Source: UBA11612 sp965228575 (GTDB lineage Bacteria > Pseudomonadota > Alphaproteobacteria > Rhodospirillales > Rhodospirillaceae). From it: 64,000 nt of DNA. Below the pieces are notes generated by a model. It saw nothing but the letters and a program-made list of their open reading frames with translations. It had not been told where the DNA came from and ran no database searches. Within the stretch, counting starts at the first letter, position 1. Each line of letters begins with the position of its first letter. Position numbers and translations under genes: made by a program. Shown piece after piece: positions 1 through 7,670 of this stretch. The DNA lies in the NCBI GenBank assembly GCA_965228575.1, contig CBDDHW010000067.1, positions 145,458-209,457 of the forward strand. Direction: 5' to 3'.

Positions 1-67
1 TTTAAACCAAAATAACGTTTGGGAATTGGGCGCGCTTCACGGATCGGGCCCAAGCAGAGTAACCGTT

Positions 68-106
68 AAAAAAAATCACCGCTACATTTTGTGGCGGTGA
101 TTTTTT
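68..106. terminator. Bidirectional intrinsic terminator
   Basis: A stem TCACCGC/GCGGTGA is flanked by a run of A on the left and six T on the right, so it works as a rho-independent terminator in both directions. It lies two bases past the stop codon of the small minus-strand gene at 108-305 and probably ends that transcript. Confidence 0.85.
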
Positions 107-107
107 G

Positions 108-305
108 TTAGGTCGTCGCCCATTCCTGAGTGTCGAGCATCTCGCGAATGGCGTCGCCAACACGAATCCAAACTCGGAGCAACTTGAAGTCCATATCCAC
201 CAACGCGTGAACGGACAGTAGTGCGACAACGGGGAGAGGTTCGACCCCATTGAGCTTGCTGAGCGTAAGGATGCGTTCGCAGACTGCTTTGTCCTGAGCC
301 GACAT
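108..305 (-). CDS. Small hypothetical protein, 65 aa
   Basis: I do not recognise this protein. It is a short open frame starting MSAQDKAVCERIL and ending DTQEWATT, with no signal peptide or membrane segment and a mixed, plausibly helical composition. Support for a real gene is contextual. A GGAAAA ribosome-binding-like stretch lies a few bases before the ATG, and the stop codon is followed within two bases by a strong bidirectional terminator. The neighbour upstream is a NUDIX gene on the same strand, about 240 bp away, so it probably has its own promoter. Function unknown. Confidence 0.45.
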   Translation of the reverse strand: MSAQDKAVCERILTLSKLNGVEPLPVVALLSVHALVDMDFKLLRVWIRVGDAIREMLDTQEWATT

Positions 306-546
306 TTCAGTTTTCCATTTTCCCCAATGTGTTCGGCGTATTTTTCGCCGTTGTTATTCGGACTGCTGAGGTCCGCGCTGCCCACGAACTCATCACGCCC
401 TTGCGCTAGAAGATGACAAATTTGTTGCAGCCGGGATACCCGGAACCGCGGGGAGAACGGAACGCAGGTAAAATAAACTTTTGATTTGGTTGTGAGTAAA
501 AACCTAAAATTGGATATGTGCGGCTGTTGGTTTCGATGGGGTGCGT

Positions 547-1305
547 TTAGGCGGAGAGGGTGAAGGTTGTTCCGCCGTAGTCCGCGTCTGCGGGAAGGGT
601 CACGGTCGGGTCATCCTCTGATCCGCTGAAGACTGGTAGGACCGGAACGATTTTAGAGTCCTTTGTCGCGCTTAGCGCGGCTGATGAATTTTTCCACCGC
701 GAGAGTTTTTCAAGGTTTCGGCGTGTGGCGAATTCGAGCTTACCCTTTCGCTCATCTGCAGCTGCGAGGGCCTCGGCCGGTGAGATCCAAAGGGAGTCTA
801 CGGATTCATATCCGTCATGTTCGCCGACGTGTTCCACAGGCGCGCGCACCATAAAGAAATGCGTGTCATAGCGTTTCGGATAGACCACTGGCGTAATCCA
901 GTGGGCGAACGGCGTTAAGAGATCGGTGGCTGGCGTCAGGTTCTCTCGCGCCAGCAGATCTGCGAATTTCAATTCACCAGAATTCACTGCGGCTCGCGCC
1001 GATTGCAGATTTCGCAGATGTTGAGCTGAGATAAGGGAAGATGCGCCGGTGAGACGCGCGAGAAGAATACCGCTTTCCTCGAAGGTTTCGCGAATGGCGG
1101 CAATACGAAATGCGTCTGCGGTATTGCCGGCGTATTCTGAATCTGAGGTGTCTACCCGTCCGCCTGGAAACACACGGGCCGCGGCGGCGAAGTCCATCTT
1201 GTGATGGCGCTCGACCATGAACACTTCGAGCACCCCGCGTGATGAGTCGCGCAGCAACACAACAGTCGCGGCGGGGCGGGGCTCTGGCGGTGTGTTTGCG
1301 TTCAT
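547..1305 (-). CDS. NUDIX hydrolase (NUDT7/NUDT19-like)
   Basis: Predicted pyrophosphohydrolase of 252 aa acting on a nucleoside-diphosphate-linked substrate; homologues of this type are often CoA or acyl-CoA hydrolases, but the substrate here is inferred only. The NUDIX motif is visible as FPGGRVD at residues 46-52 and, after an insertion, RETFEESGILLA. The glycine and the REXXEEXG halves are separated by more residues than in MutT, as in the NUDT19-like branch. The N-terminus (PRPAATVVLLRD) is the usual first beta strand. No signal peptide is seen, so it should be cytoplasmic. It stands alone, with no operon partner. Confidence 0.85.
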   Translation of the reverse strand: MNANTPPEPRPAATVVLLRDSSRGVLEVFMVERHHKMDFAAAARVFPGGRVDTSDSEYAGNTADAFRIAAIRETFEESGILLARLTGASSLISAQHLRNLQSARAAVNSGELKFADLLARENLTPATDLLTPFAHWITPVVYPKRYDTHFFMVRAPVEHVGEHDGYESVDSLWISPAEALAAADERKGKLEFATRRNLEKLSRWKNSSAALSATKDSKIVPVLPVFSGSEDDPTVTLPADADYGGTTFTLSA

Positions 1306-1437
1306 TTACCGATTAGAACATTGGTAAGAATGCGGGGCAACGTGTGGGTAGTTCATAACGTAAGAGTCCGGGTATATTCCCAGTAGGCTGGCGGCTTAAT
1401 AGAGCCTTGCCACTGATAAGCATTAAAGGGCGTGCGC

Positions 1438-2220
1438 ATGGATCAATCAAAGACAATTTCGGTAACCGAACCTCAGCTAGAACAGATGGTGGAGGTTTTG
1501 AAAAAAAATCCCAGGGACATGCTCCTCAGTCCCAATGTGCGTCAGTATTTTGCCCTCAACCGGTGGCAGCGATCAGATCAGACAACCAAGATTCATCAAG
1601 ATGTGAGCGCGGGCGTGATGCCGGGCACTATCGCGCACAATAGTAAGGAGATTGAGGAAGGCATTTTTCGATCAACGATGCGCACACTAAGGCTCATCAA
1701 CCCATTGTCGGCACTAGAGCCGGTCTATGGGCAGGCCGGGATACTCAAAGCCCTTTCAATTGGCCCGCGTACGGAGATGGAAATCTTTCATCTTATTGGT
1801 GTTGGTTTTGAGGTCGAAAACATTACCGCCATCGACTTGATTTCGTCCTCACCTCTTATTGATGCCGGTGATATGCATAACATGCCCTATAAGGCGAATA
1901 ACTTTGACGTTGTTATTTCGAGTTGGGTTTTGAACTACAGCAGCGACCCGCAAAGGGCTGTGGATGAAATGATTCGGGTTTGCAAGCCGGGTGGATTCAT
2001 CGCCATAGGTCTAACGTTTAGTCCTGAGTTTATCGATGGACCAGCGGAGAATACTGGAGAGGGCAGTGCAATTGTAGGCTCGATGCATAAAAGCGCTGAT
2101 GAGTTAAAAGCGCGTTTCGGAACGCATATTGATCGCGTTTGTTTCCAATCCGATCCAGATAGCCTCGATCGCAAAGGTGCGGTGATGTTGATTGTGCGGA
2201 AGGCACGGGCCAAAAATTAG
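1438..2220 (+). CDS. SAM-dependent methyltransferase, class I
   Basis: Putative class I methyltransferase of 260 aa. The Rossmann fold is recognisable in its middle and C-terminal half: a glycine-poor motif I (LSIGPRTEMEI), an acidic motif II (ITAIDLIS), then DMHNMPY, NNFDVVISSWVLNY (motif IV) and IRVCKPGGFIAIG (motif VI). The first 90 residues look family-specific and are unrecognised. I chose the ATG at 1438 because AAAGGG lies seven bases upstream; a GTG at 1432 is in frame. It is a plus-strand gene among minus-strand neighbours and ends 24 bp from the convergent dioxygenase gene. Substrate unknown. Confidence 0.75.
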   Translation: MDQSKTISVTEPQLEQMVEVLKKNPRDMLLSPNVRQYFALNRWQRSDQTTKIHQDVSAGVMPGTIAHNSKEIEEGIFRSTMRTLRLINPLSALEPVYGQAGILKALSIGPRTEMEIFHLIGVGFEVENITAIDLISSSPLIDAGDMHNMPYKANNFDVVISSWVLNYSSDPQRAVDEMIRVCKPGGFIAIGLTFSPEFIDGPAENTGEGSAIVGSMHKSADELKARFGTHIDRVCFQSDPDSLDRKGAVMLIVRKARAKN

Positions 2221-2244
2221 TGAATTGTGGCTAAAGGGCAGCGC

Positions 2245-3279
2245 TTATTGGTACATAAGCCGTGTTGCGTATTGCACCAGCGGGTTAAGTTGTTCGTTCC
2301 CATTCGACGGTGTATCAAAATCTAAAGACTCTCGGGAAACGGGTTTAACGGTTTCGTTAAACTTTGGGAGCGTTGAGTAAACTATTTCGAAAACCAAACG
2401 GGGCCCAGACGTAGGAACCGTCGCTTTATGAATCCCGCGGGTATCTTCCAAGAAGTTCGTTCCCCTCGGGCCGGTAAACACCTTGATTTCGTCATCAGTG
2501 AAAAATTTGCGCACGTCTTCGTCTGATTTGCGATGAACCTCCATCCATTGCCAAAACGCGCCATACATCTGAGAGTCATGTTTGTAACGCTGGTGCGCCA
2601 GAGGATGTAAGACACTCATCTCGTGTGTGTGCGATACGAAGGAATGGGGACCAGTCGTTTCGGTCACATCCGTCAGATAAACGAACAGGTTACAGGATCT
2701 GAAATCTCCACGATCATGGTGATATTGCTGCATGCCCTTTGGCGCATTGGCTGAGGGAAGCGACCACCACATCCCGACAGTGGATATGGTCGGCGGCGCC
2801 TGAAGATAGGATGCTACAATCTTTATAAGGCGTTCGTTATTTATGAGCCGGTAAAATTCAGGGCAGGAAAGGATGTCGTGTAGTGCGTAATGACCAAAGC
2901 GCGCATCGGCGGGCCGGTCATCGAAAACGACCTTTTTGTCAGGCGTGCCATCAAAGCCTTCTTCGCTGAACTGAATATGCTTGGGCGCCATGGCGCGTTC
3001 GATCGCATCGATATCGATCGGGGACAGCAGGGGGTCTAAAACGAAAAACCCCTGCTGACGCAGACTTTCCAAGACTTGAAGATCGGCGTGCTCGAGCTGA
3101 GGGCCGTCGGGCTCTACTATATTGTTGGCGACGCATTCATTTTTCACGTACTGCGCTGCGGCCAAGCCGAGCATATCGCGCGCTTGTTTGTTCAATCCGC
3201 GTTTGAGAAGCGTTAGGAGAAAATCTTGAAGATCTTCCCCTCTGCGCATAAAAGCTGCGTCTTTCGCATCTTTGAGCAT
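2245..3279 (-). CDS. Phytanoyl-CoA dioxygenase-like 2OG-Fe(II) oxygenase
   Basis: Predicted non-haem iron, 2-oxoglutarate-dependent oxygenase of the PhyH family, 344 aa. The facial triad is visible: H187 and D189 in the YHHDRGD stretch, and a distal histidine H284 in RGIHKATVP. R294 (GPRLVFEI) follows at the expected spacing for binding the 2OG carboxylate. The family hydroxylates diverse small molecules, and the substrate cannot be read from the sequence. The N-terminal 60 residues are outside the core fold. It is convergent with the methyltransferase at 1438-2220. No signal peptide is seen. Confidence 0.8.
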   Translation of the reverse strand: MLKDAKDAAFMRRGEDLQDFLLTLLKRGLNKQARDMLGLAAAQYVKNECVANNIVEPDGPQLEHADLQVLESLRQQGFFVLDPLLSPIDIDAIERAMAPKHIQFSEEGFDGTPDKKVVFDDRPADARFGHYALHDILSCPEFYRLINNERLIKIVASYLQAPPTISTVGMWWSLPSANAPKGMQQYHHDRGDFRSCNLFVYLTDVTETTGPHSFVSHTHEMSVLHPLAHQRYKHDSQMYGAFWQWMEVHRKSDEDVRKFFTDDEIKVFTGPRGTNFLEDTRGIHKATVPTSGPRLVFEIVYSTLPKFNETVKPVSRESLDFDTPSNGNEQLNPLVQYATRLMYQ

Positions 3280-3340
3280 GAGATCCCTAAGCGTGCTTGC
3301 TGAAGTCAGTCCCAGACAGTTCTACGACACTTTTCGGCAG

Positions 3341-4390
3341 TTAAACAGCCTGCCACCAATAAACACCGTGATCGTCTGCGCTGCATGTTACTCGGCCCAT
3401 CGCGCGCAGACGGTTGAGATGGGCAATGGCCTCGCCGGTCGCCATGCTCAGGAGCTTTTTATTGATTGGCCGTTTGAAAAGTACGTCGAAAACGTCGATG
3501 GCCCTTTTTGGTTCAGTTAAAAAGTTCTCCAACGCCGTTAAATCGGCTTCATGTCCACCGATGAGTTGGTCGAGCCGCGCATGAAGCCCACGGAATGGGT
3601 AGTTGTGCGCTGGGAGCACAAGGACATCGTCGGGAACGAGGTCTTTGATACGCGCGAGGGAGGTGAGCCAATCGCCGAGCGGATCGGCGTCGGGTTCGGT
3701 CGGAAATACAGATACATTTGAAGAAATGCGCGGCAAAACCTGATCGCCCGAGATCAAGAGCTTGAGATCAGAGCAGTACAGGCAGGCATGTTCCGGGGAA
3801 TGACCGCGGCCCACCACAACCTGCCAATCGTGGTCGCCGATGCGGATGATGTCTCCATCTCGTATGCGTTGGTAGGCCGCGGGCATCGCGTAAATGGATT
3901 CTCCGAAGCTGCCAAAGCGGGCCTTGTAAGTTTCGATCGCATCATCATCCCAACCAGCGGCTTTGTAAAAGCGCACCCCCTCGATCGGCGCTTCATGGCC
4001 CGTATCGGCGGCGAGGAGCCGGCAGGTCAGGTACTCAAGCCGTGTCATCCAAAGCCGCGTATCGAATCTCTTCACAAGCCAGCCGGCCATTCCGCAATGG
4101 TCCGGGTGCATGTGGGTCGAGATGACCCTCTTTACCGGTTTGTTTTCTAGTGTGCTGGAGAACGCTGATCTCCATGCGTCGGTTGTTTTTGTTGATCGCA
4201 GACCTGTATCGACAATGGTCCAGCCGTCGTCTTCGGATAAGGCCCAAACACTAATGGCCGGTAGGGCAGCGAACAATGGCATGCGCAACCACAACACCCC
4301 TGGCACGATTTCAATCGCCGAGCCGTCGCCGATCTCCGGCTTGTCTTCAAACGGGTAAATTAGATCTGGTGAGGGAGCGATTGAGTCCAT
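3341..4390 (-). CDS. MBL-fold metallo-hydrolase
   Basis: Metallo-beta-lactamase-fold hydrolase of 349 aa. The metal-binding motif HxHxDH is at residues 93-98 (THMHPDHCG), followed by a histidine in GRGHSPEHACLY, the aspartate in LISGDQVLP and a last histidine in LPAHNYPF. The C-terminal 60-70 residues (after the metal site) look like the small winged-helix domain found in glyoxalase-II/LACTB2-like members. It probably cleaves a thioester, lactone or similar ester, but the substrate is unknown. It runs on the same strand as the SDR and amidase genes upstream, separated by 45 bp from the SDR, so the three may be co-transcribed. Confidence 0.85.
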   Translation of the reverse strand: MDSIAPSPDLIYPFEDKPEIGDGSAIEIVPGVLWLRMPLFAALPAISVWALSEDDGWTIVDTGLRSTKTTDAWRSAFSSTLENKPVKRVISTHMHPDHCGMAGWLVKRFDTRLWMTRLEYLTCRLLAADTGHEAPIEGVRFYKAAGWDDDAIETYKARFGSFGESIYAMPAAYQRIRDGDIIRIGDHDWQVVVGRGHSPEHACLYCSDLKLLISGDQVLPRISSNVSVFPTEPDADPLGDWLTSLARIKDLVPDDVLVLPAHNYPFRGLHARLDQLIGGHEADLTALENFLTEPKRAIDVFDVLFKRPINKKLLSMATGEAIAHLNRLRAMGRVTCSADDHGVYWWQAV

Positions 4391-4435
4391 GGAGTATGCA
4401 TAGCTGAAAACAGCACGCCTCGGCTATGTTCGATT

Positions 4436-5251
4436 TTATTTGAAGCCGAGCTTTTCTGCGAGGAGGCGTTCTATCGCATTCACGACCTTTTCAACTTTAC
4501 CTGAATCCTGCGCGTCGGAATGTGGCGGTGCGAAGCGACCCGAATCATTATCAAAATAAAGAGCCGCAGCATCGGCGAATTCATCAGAAAGTGCAGCCCT
4601 GAACAAAATATCTGCTCCGATGCGAATGTCACCGCCCGCGACGCCAAAGGCTTCTTTGACCATCTTACTGCCTAACATTGAACCTGGATTAACCGAGACA
4701 ACGAGTGGTCCGCTGTCTTTCAGCTTGTTTCCAAGGCTTTGTGACCACATTGTTAGGGCGAGTTTGCTTTGCGCATAGGCGGCGCCATCAGAGAGTTTAA
4801 TCTCACCAGACAGTGCGGTTAGATCAACGGGGGCCTGGGCTGCGGACGAAACATTTATGATGCGGCCAGACTGATCAAAAAGAGACCGCAACTCACGGGT
4901 CAGAAGGTATGGCGCGACCGTATTAACCGCAAAGCGTATGTCCAATCCCTCCGGCGTCATGGGATCACCCGACTTGTACACCCCCGCATTATTTATAAGG
5001 ACGTCCATACGGGCGTGCTTCTCCTTCACCGCATTGGCGAGGTCTAGGACATTCTTTGTTAGCGACAAGTCACAAAGGAAACTCTCGGCGTGGCCGTTGC
5101 CGGGGAGAGCAGAAAGCTCTTTGAGAGCATTTTCCAGTTTTGTCTGATTGCGTCCATGAATCAAAATGTGATGTCCGTCTGCAATCAGCATTTTTGCAGC
5201 TTCGAGTCCGATACCGTCAGTCGCACCGGTCAAAAGTATGACTTTCTGCAT
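4436..5251 (-). CDS. Short-chain dehydrogenase/reductase
   Basis: NAD(P)-dependent oxidoreductase of the classical SDR family, 271 aa. The cofactor-binding TGATDGIG is at residues 8-15, NNAG at 87-90, the catalytic serine in INVSSAA near 135-136, and the YxxxK pair at Y159 and K163. HGRN after beta-strand 2 suggests NADP preference, as an inference. The order resembles retinol-dehydrogenase/WW-domain-oxidoreductase-like SDRs, where the helix following YxxxK leads into NPGS. It lies 26 bp downstream of the amidase gene on the same strand and so is likely in its operon. Substrate unknown. Confidence 0.85.
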   Translation of the reverse strand: MQKVILLTGATDGIGLEAAKMLIADGHHILIHGRNQTKLENALKELSALPGNGHAESFLCDLSLTKNVLDLANAVKEKHARMDVLINNAGVYKSGDPMTPEGLDIRFAVNTVAPYLLTRELRSLFDQSGRIINVSSAAQAPVDLTALSGEIKLSDGAAYAQSKLALTMWSQSLGNKLKDSGPLVVSVNPGSMLGSKMVKEAFGVAGGDIRIGADILFRAALSDEFADAAALYFDNDSGRFAPPHSDAQDSGKVEKVVNAIERLLAEKLGFK

Positions 5252-5277
5252 GAAATTCCCTTATCCAAAATGCTGGA

Positions 5278-6654
5278 TTATTCTTCACCCAGCCTTGGAC
5301 GCTCCTTGTGAAATTCAGTGCGGCTTTGGTAGGCAACGCCCGCTCTCAGTAGGGTACATTCTTGCCACCACGGGGCTATCAGCTGCATGCCCACGGGCAA
5401 TCCTTCACTATCGAACCCGCAGGGCACAGACATCGAGGGCGTACCCGCCGCGCCAATACCATAGGTCAAGGACGTGATCGTTTTGAGGCTTTCAGGTGAG
5501 TCGACCTCGGGAGAAATCTTAGGTGCCGTGCAGGGAGTTGTGGGTGTGAGAACCATATCAACATTCTCGAACACTGATCGAAATGTAAGTTGCCATTGCT
5601 GTAAACGGCGCCGAGAGGCCGCAAACCGTACGCCGTCGATACGCTCGCCGTCCTTCAACCGTTCCAACACGTTCGCACCGATCGTCTCAGGAGCGTTCTC
5701 GATCTGCGGTAGGTGAGCCTCGAGGGCTTCGGCGGCAACAATTGTCATGGCGGCTCGTGTTGCACCCGCCGCGCCATTGACGTTGACGTCAACGAATTTC
5801 GCGCCGCAAGCTTCCAGTTCTTTTACCGCGTCTTCGATTCGCGCGGCGACTTCAGTTTGAAGATTCTCAAAGAAGTATTTTTTTGGAAGACCAATACGCA
5901 GACCTGATATCCCATCGAAGAGACGCGCACACGGCTCTTCCACAGGTCGATAAACGGAATTTGGATCAGCGGCATCGTAACCGGAAATGGCTTGGTAGGC
6001 GGCTGCGACATCTTGAACCTCGTAGGCGAGCGGGCCAATAACATCGAAATTAACACTGAGCGCGAGCCCCCCGGTGTTCGGAACGCGCCCGATGGTTGGC
6101 CGCAGTCCCGCGACGCCACAAAAAGATGCGGGAATTCGCACCGAGCCCCCGGTGTCGGTTCCGACAGCAATGCGGCATAACCCCGCGGCAACTGCGGCGG
6201 CGGACCCACCGCTTGAGCCGCCAGGAACGCGGTCCAAGTCCCAAGGATTGCGGCAAGGGCCGAAATACTCGTTGGTTGTGGTTACCCCGTAGCAAAACTC
6301 GCTGAGGTTCGACATACCAACGATGAGAGCGCCCGCTGCTTTAAGGCGCTTTACGACTTCGGCATCAAACTCGGCAATGTGATGTTCGTATGCCTCGTTT
6401 CCCAGTGTTGAACGAGCGCCGGAGACCGGAAGGCAATCCTTTACGACAAGCGGTATACCGTGCAAGGGTTTTGGCTTTTTGCCTTCAGCTTGCGCATGAT
6501 CCGCGCCTTCTGCGGCTGCCCGCGCAATATCACCGGTCACTGTCAATAGCGCATTGAGCCGAGGGTTCAGCCTATCAATGGCTTTTAGGGCGTCTGAAAC
6601 GACTTGTTCAGAATTGATCGGCGTGGCGTTATCCATATCTCGAGCCTCTGCCAC
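5278..6654 (-). CDS. Amidase (amidase signature family)
   Basis: Amidase-signature hydrolase of 458 aa, a family that hydrolyses amide bonds and includes GatA, indoleacetamide hydrolase and fatty-acid amide hydrolases. The Ser-cisSer-Lys triad is visible: K72 in LVVKD, the serine pair in GGSSGGS at 145-151, and the nucleophile S171 in DTGGSVRIP. GatA is unlikely because no gatB or gatC is adjacent and the C-terminus is shorter. A second in-frame start lies at residue 7. It is the first gene of a probable amidase-SDR-MBL minus-strand group. Confidence 0.85.
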   Translation of the reverse strand: MAEARDMDNATPINSEQVVSDALKAIDRLNPRLNALLTVTGDIARAAAEGADHAQAEGKKPKPLHGIPLVVKDCLPVSGARSTLGNEAYEHHIAEFDAEVVKRLKAAGALIVGMSNLSEFCYGVTTTNEYFGPCRNPWDLDRVPGGSSGGSAAAVAAGLCRIAVGTDTGGSVRIPASFCGVAGLRPTIGRVPNTGGLALSVNFDVIGPLAYEVQDVAAAYQAISGYDAADPNSVYRPVEEPCARLFDGISGLRIGLPKKYFFENLQTEVAARIEDAVKELEACGAKFVDVNVNGAAGATRAAMTIVAAEALEAHLPQIENAPETIGANVLERLKDGERIDGVRFAASRRRLQQWQLTFRSVFENVDMVLTPTTPCTAPKISPEVDSPESLKTITSLTYGIGAAGTPSMSVPCGFDSEGLPVGMQLIAPWWQECTLLRAGVAYQSRTEFHKERPRLGEE

Positions 6655-6775
6655 GCTAGAGTTCCCACTTGGTCGCTGGCAAATAATTCATCCAAGTGCC
6701 CCTAAGCGCTCTAGGTTCTATTAAAGATGGGGGATGCGGTTGTGACTGCCAAGATCACTGTAAATTGAGCAGATC

Positions 6776-7396
6776 CTACTCAGACTTTTCCGCTTCGGCC
6801 TCTATCTGCTTCCAGCGTTTTTGCATCTCTTTGGGCGAAACAATCTCGATCCTCGAACTCACGCCCCATGAATACCCGAAGGGGTCCATAACCATGCCGG
6901 CGCGGTATCCATAGAATTGGTCGTGTGCGGGCCGCACGAGCGTCGCCCCGGCGGTAATCGCCTTTGCCATGAAGGCGTCCGTATTCTTGACGGCGATTTG
7001 CAGTTTAATGGGGCATCCTCCCAAGGTTTCCGGGCCGATGGCCCCCATTTCCAGAAACTCATCGGACAGCATGATGATGGAATCGCCAATGCGCAGCTCC
7101 GCATGTCCTATGCGGCCATCCTTACCCTTGAGCCGAAAGAGCTCCTTTGCCCCAAACGCCTTCTTGTAGAACTTTATAGCTAAATCAGCGTCGCGAACGG
7201 CAAGGTATGGGGTGAGGGTATGAGTACCCTTTGGGATGGGAGAGGGTTTTTTCGCTGAGCGCTTTCGAGCGGTTTTTTTGGCCGGCTTTTTAGCCGCCTT
7301 CTTTTTTGGGGCTTTCTTTTTTACCACTTTTTTCGCGGTTTTCTTTCGAGGTGTTTTTTTCTTCGCAGCTTTTTTGGCGCGCTTTTTCTGAGCCAT
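6776..7396 (-). CDS. VOC (PhnB-like) protein with lysine-rich tail
   Basis: Two-part protein of 206 aa. Residues 1-55 are almost wholly Lys, Ala, Arg and Pro (repeating AKK, KKK and KKA units), like the C-terminal tail of histone H1 or bacterial HU/AlgP-type proteins, and should bind nucleic acid. Residues 60-190 form a glyoxalase/bleomycin-resistance-like (VOC, PhnB-type) domain: HTLTPYLAVRDADLAIKFYKKAFG, a G-R-x-GHAELRIGDS strand and a C-terminal VMDPFGYSWG. I chose the ATG at 7396, which has GGGAGAG just upstream; an upstream in-frame start at 7429 lacks this. The combination is uncommon. Enzymatic activity is not established. Confidence 0.75.
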   Translation of the reverse strand: MAQKKRAKKAAKKKTPRKKTAKKVVKKKAPKKKAAKKPAKKTARKRSAKKPSPIPKGTHTLTPYLAVRDADLAIKFYKKAFGAKELFRLKGKDGRIGHAELRIGDSIIMLSDEFLEMGAIGPETLGGCPIKLQIAVKNTDAFMAKAITAGATLVRPAHDQFYGYRAGMVMDPFGYSWGVSSRIEIVSPKEMQKRWKQIEAEAEKSE

Positions 7397-7670
7397 GGAG
7401 TCTCTCCCCCGATTAGTCAACCCGCGCATAGATTACCGCAGAGTTTGTAGGGGTCAATCGTCGAATTAGTAAAATCCTGCTGGCGCCGATGACGGTGGCA
7501 CGCCATCGGCCAAGCGCGACCCGATTTCCGGCGAGCGCGCGGCAAAGACGTAGGTTGCTTACTTTGAAACCGTCTAAACCGACGGAGGAAAAAATAGCGT
7601 AGCATTGCACTCATGGCGCGCACGGCGTTTGGTATGGCCTGCCCTTCGACTGGGCTTCGATATAGGCGAC

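Noticed and set aside
7430..7670. A short gene between the VOC protein and ligA
   Set aside because: Open frames here lack conserved features and ribosome-binding sites, and the region is under 250 bp of leader and spacer.
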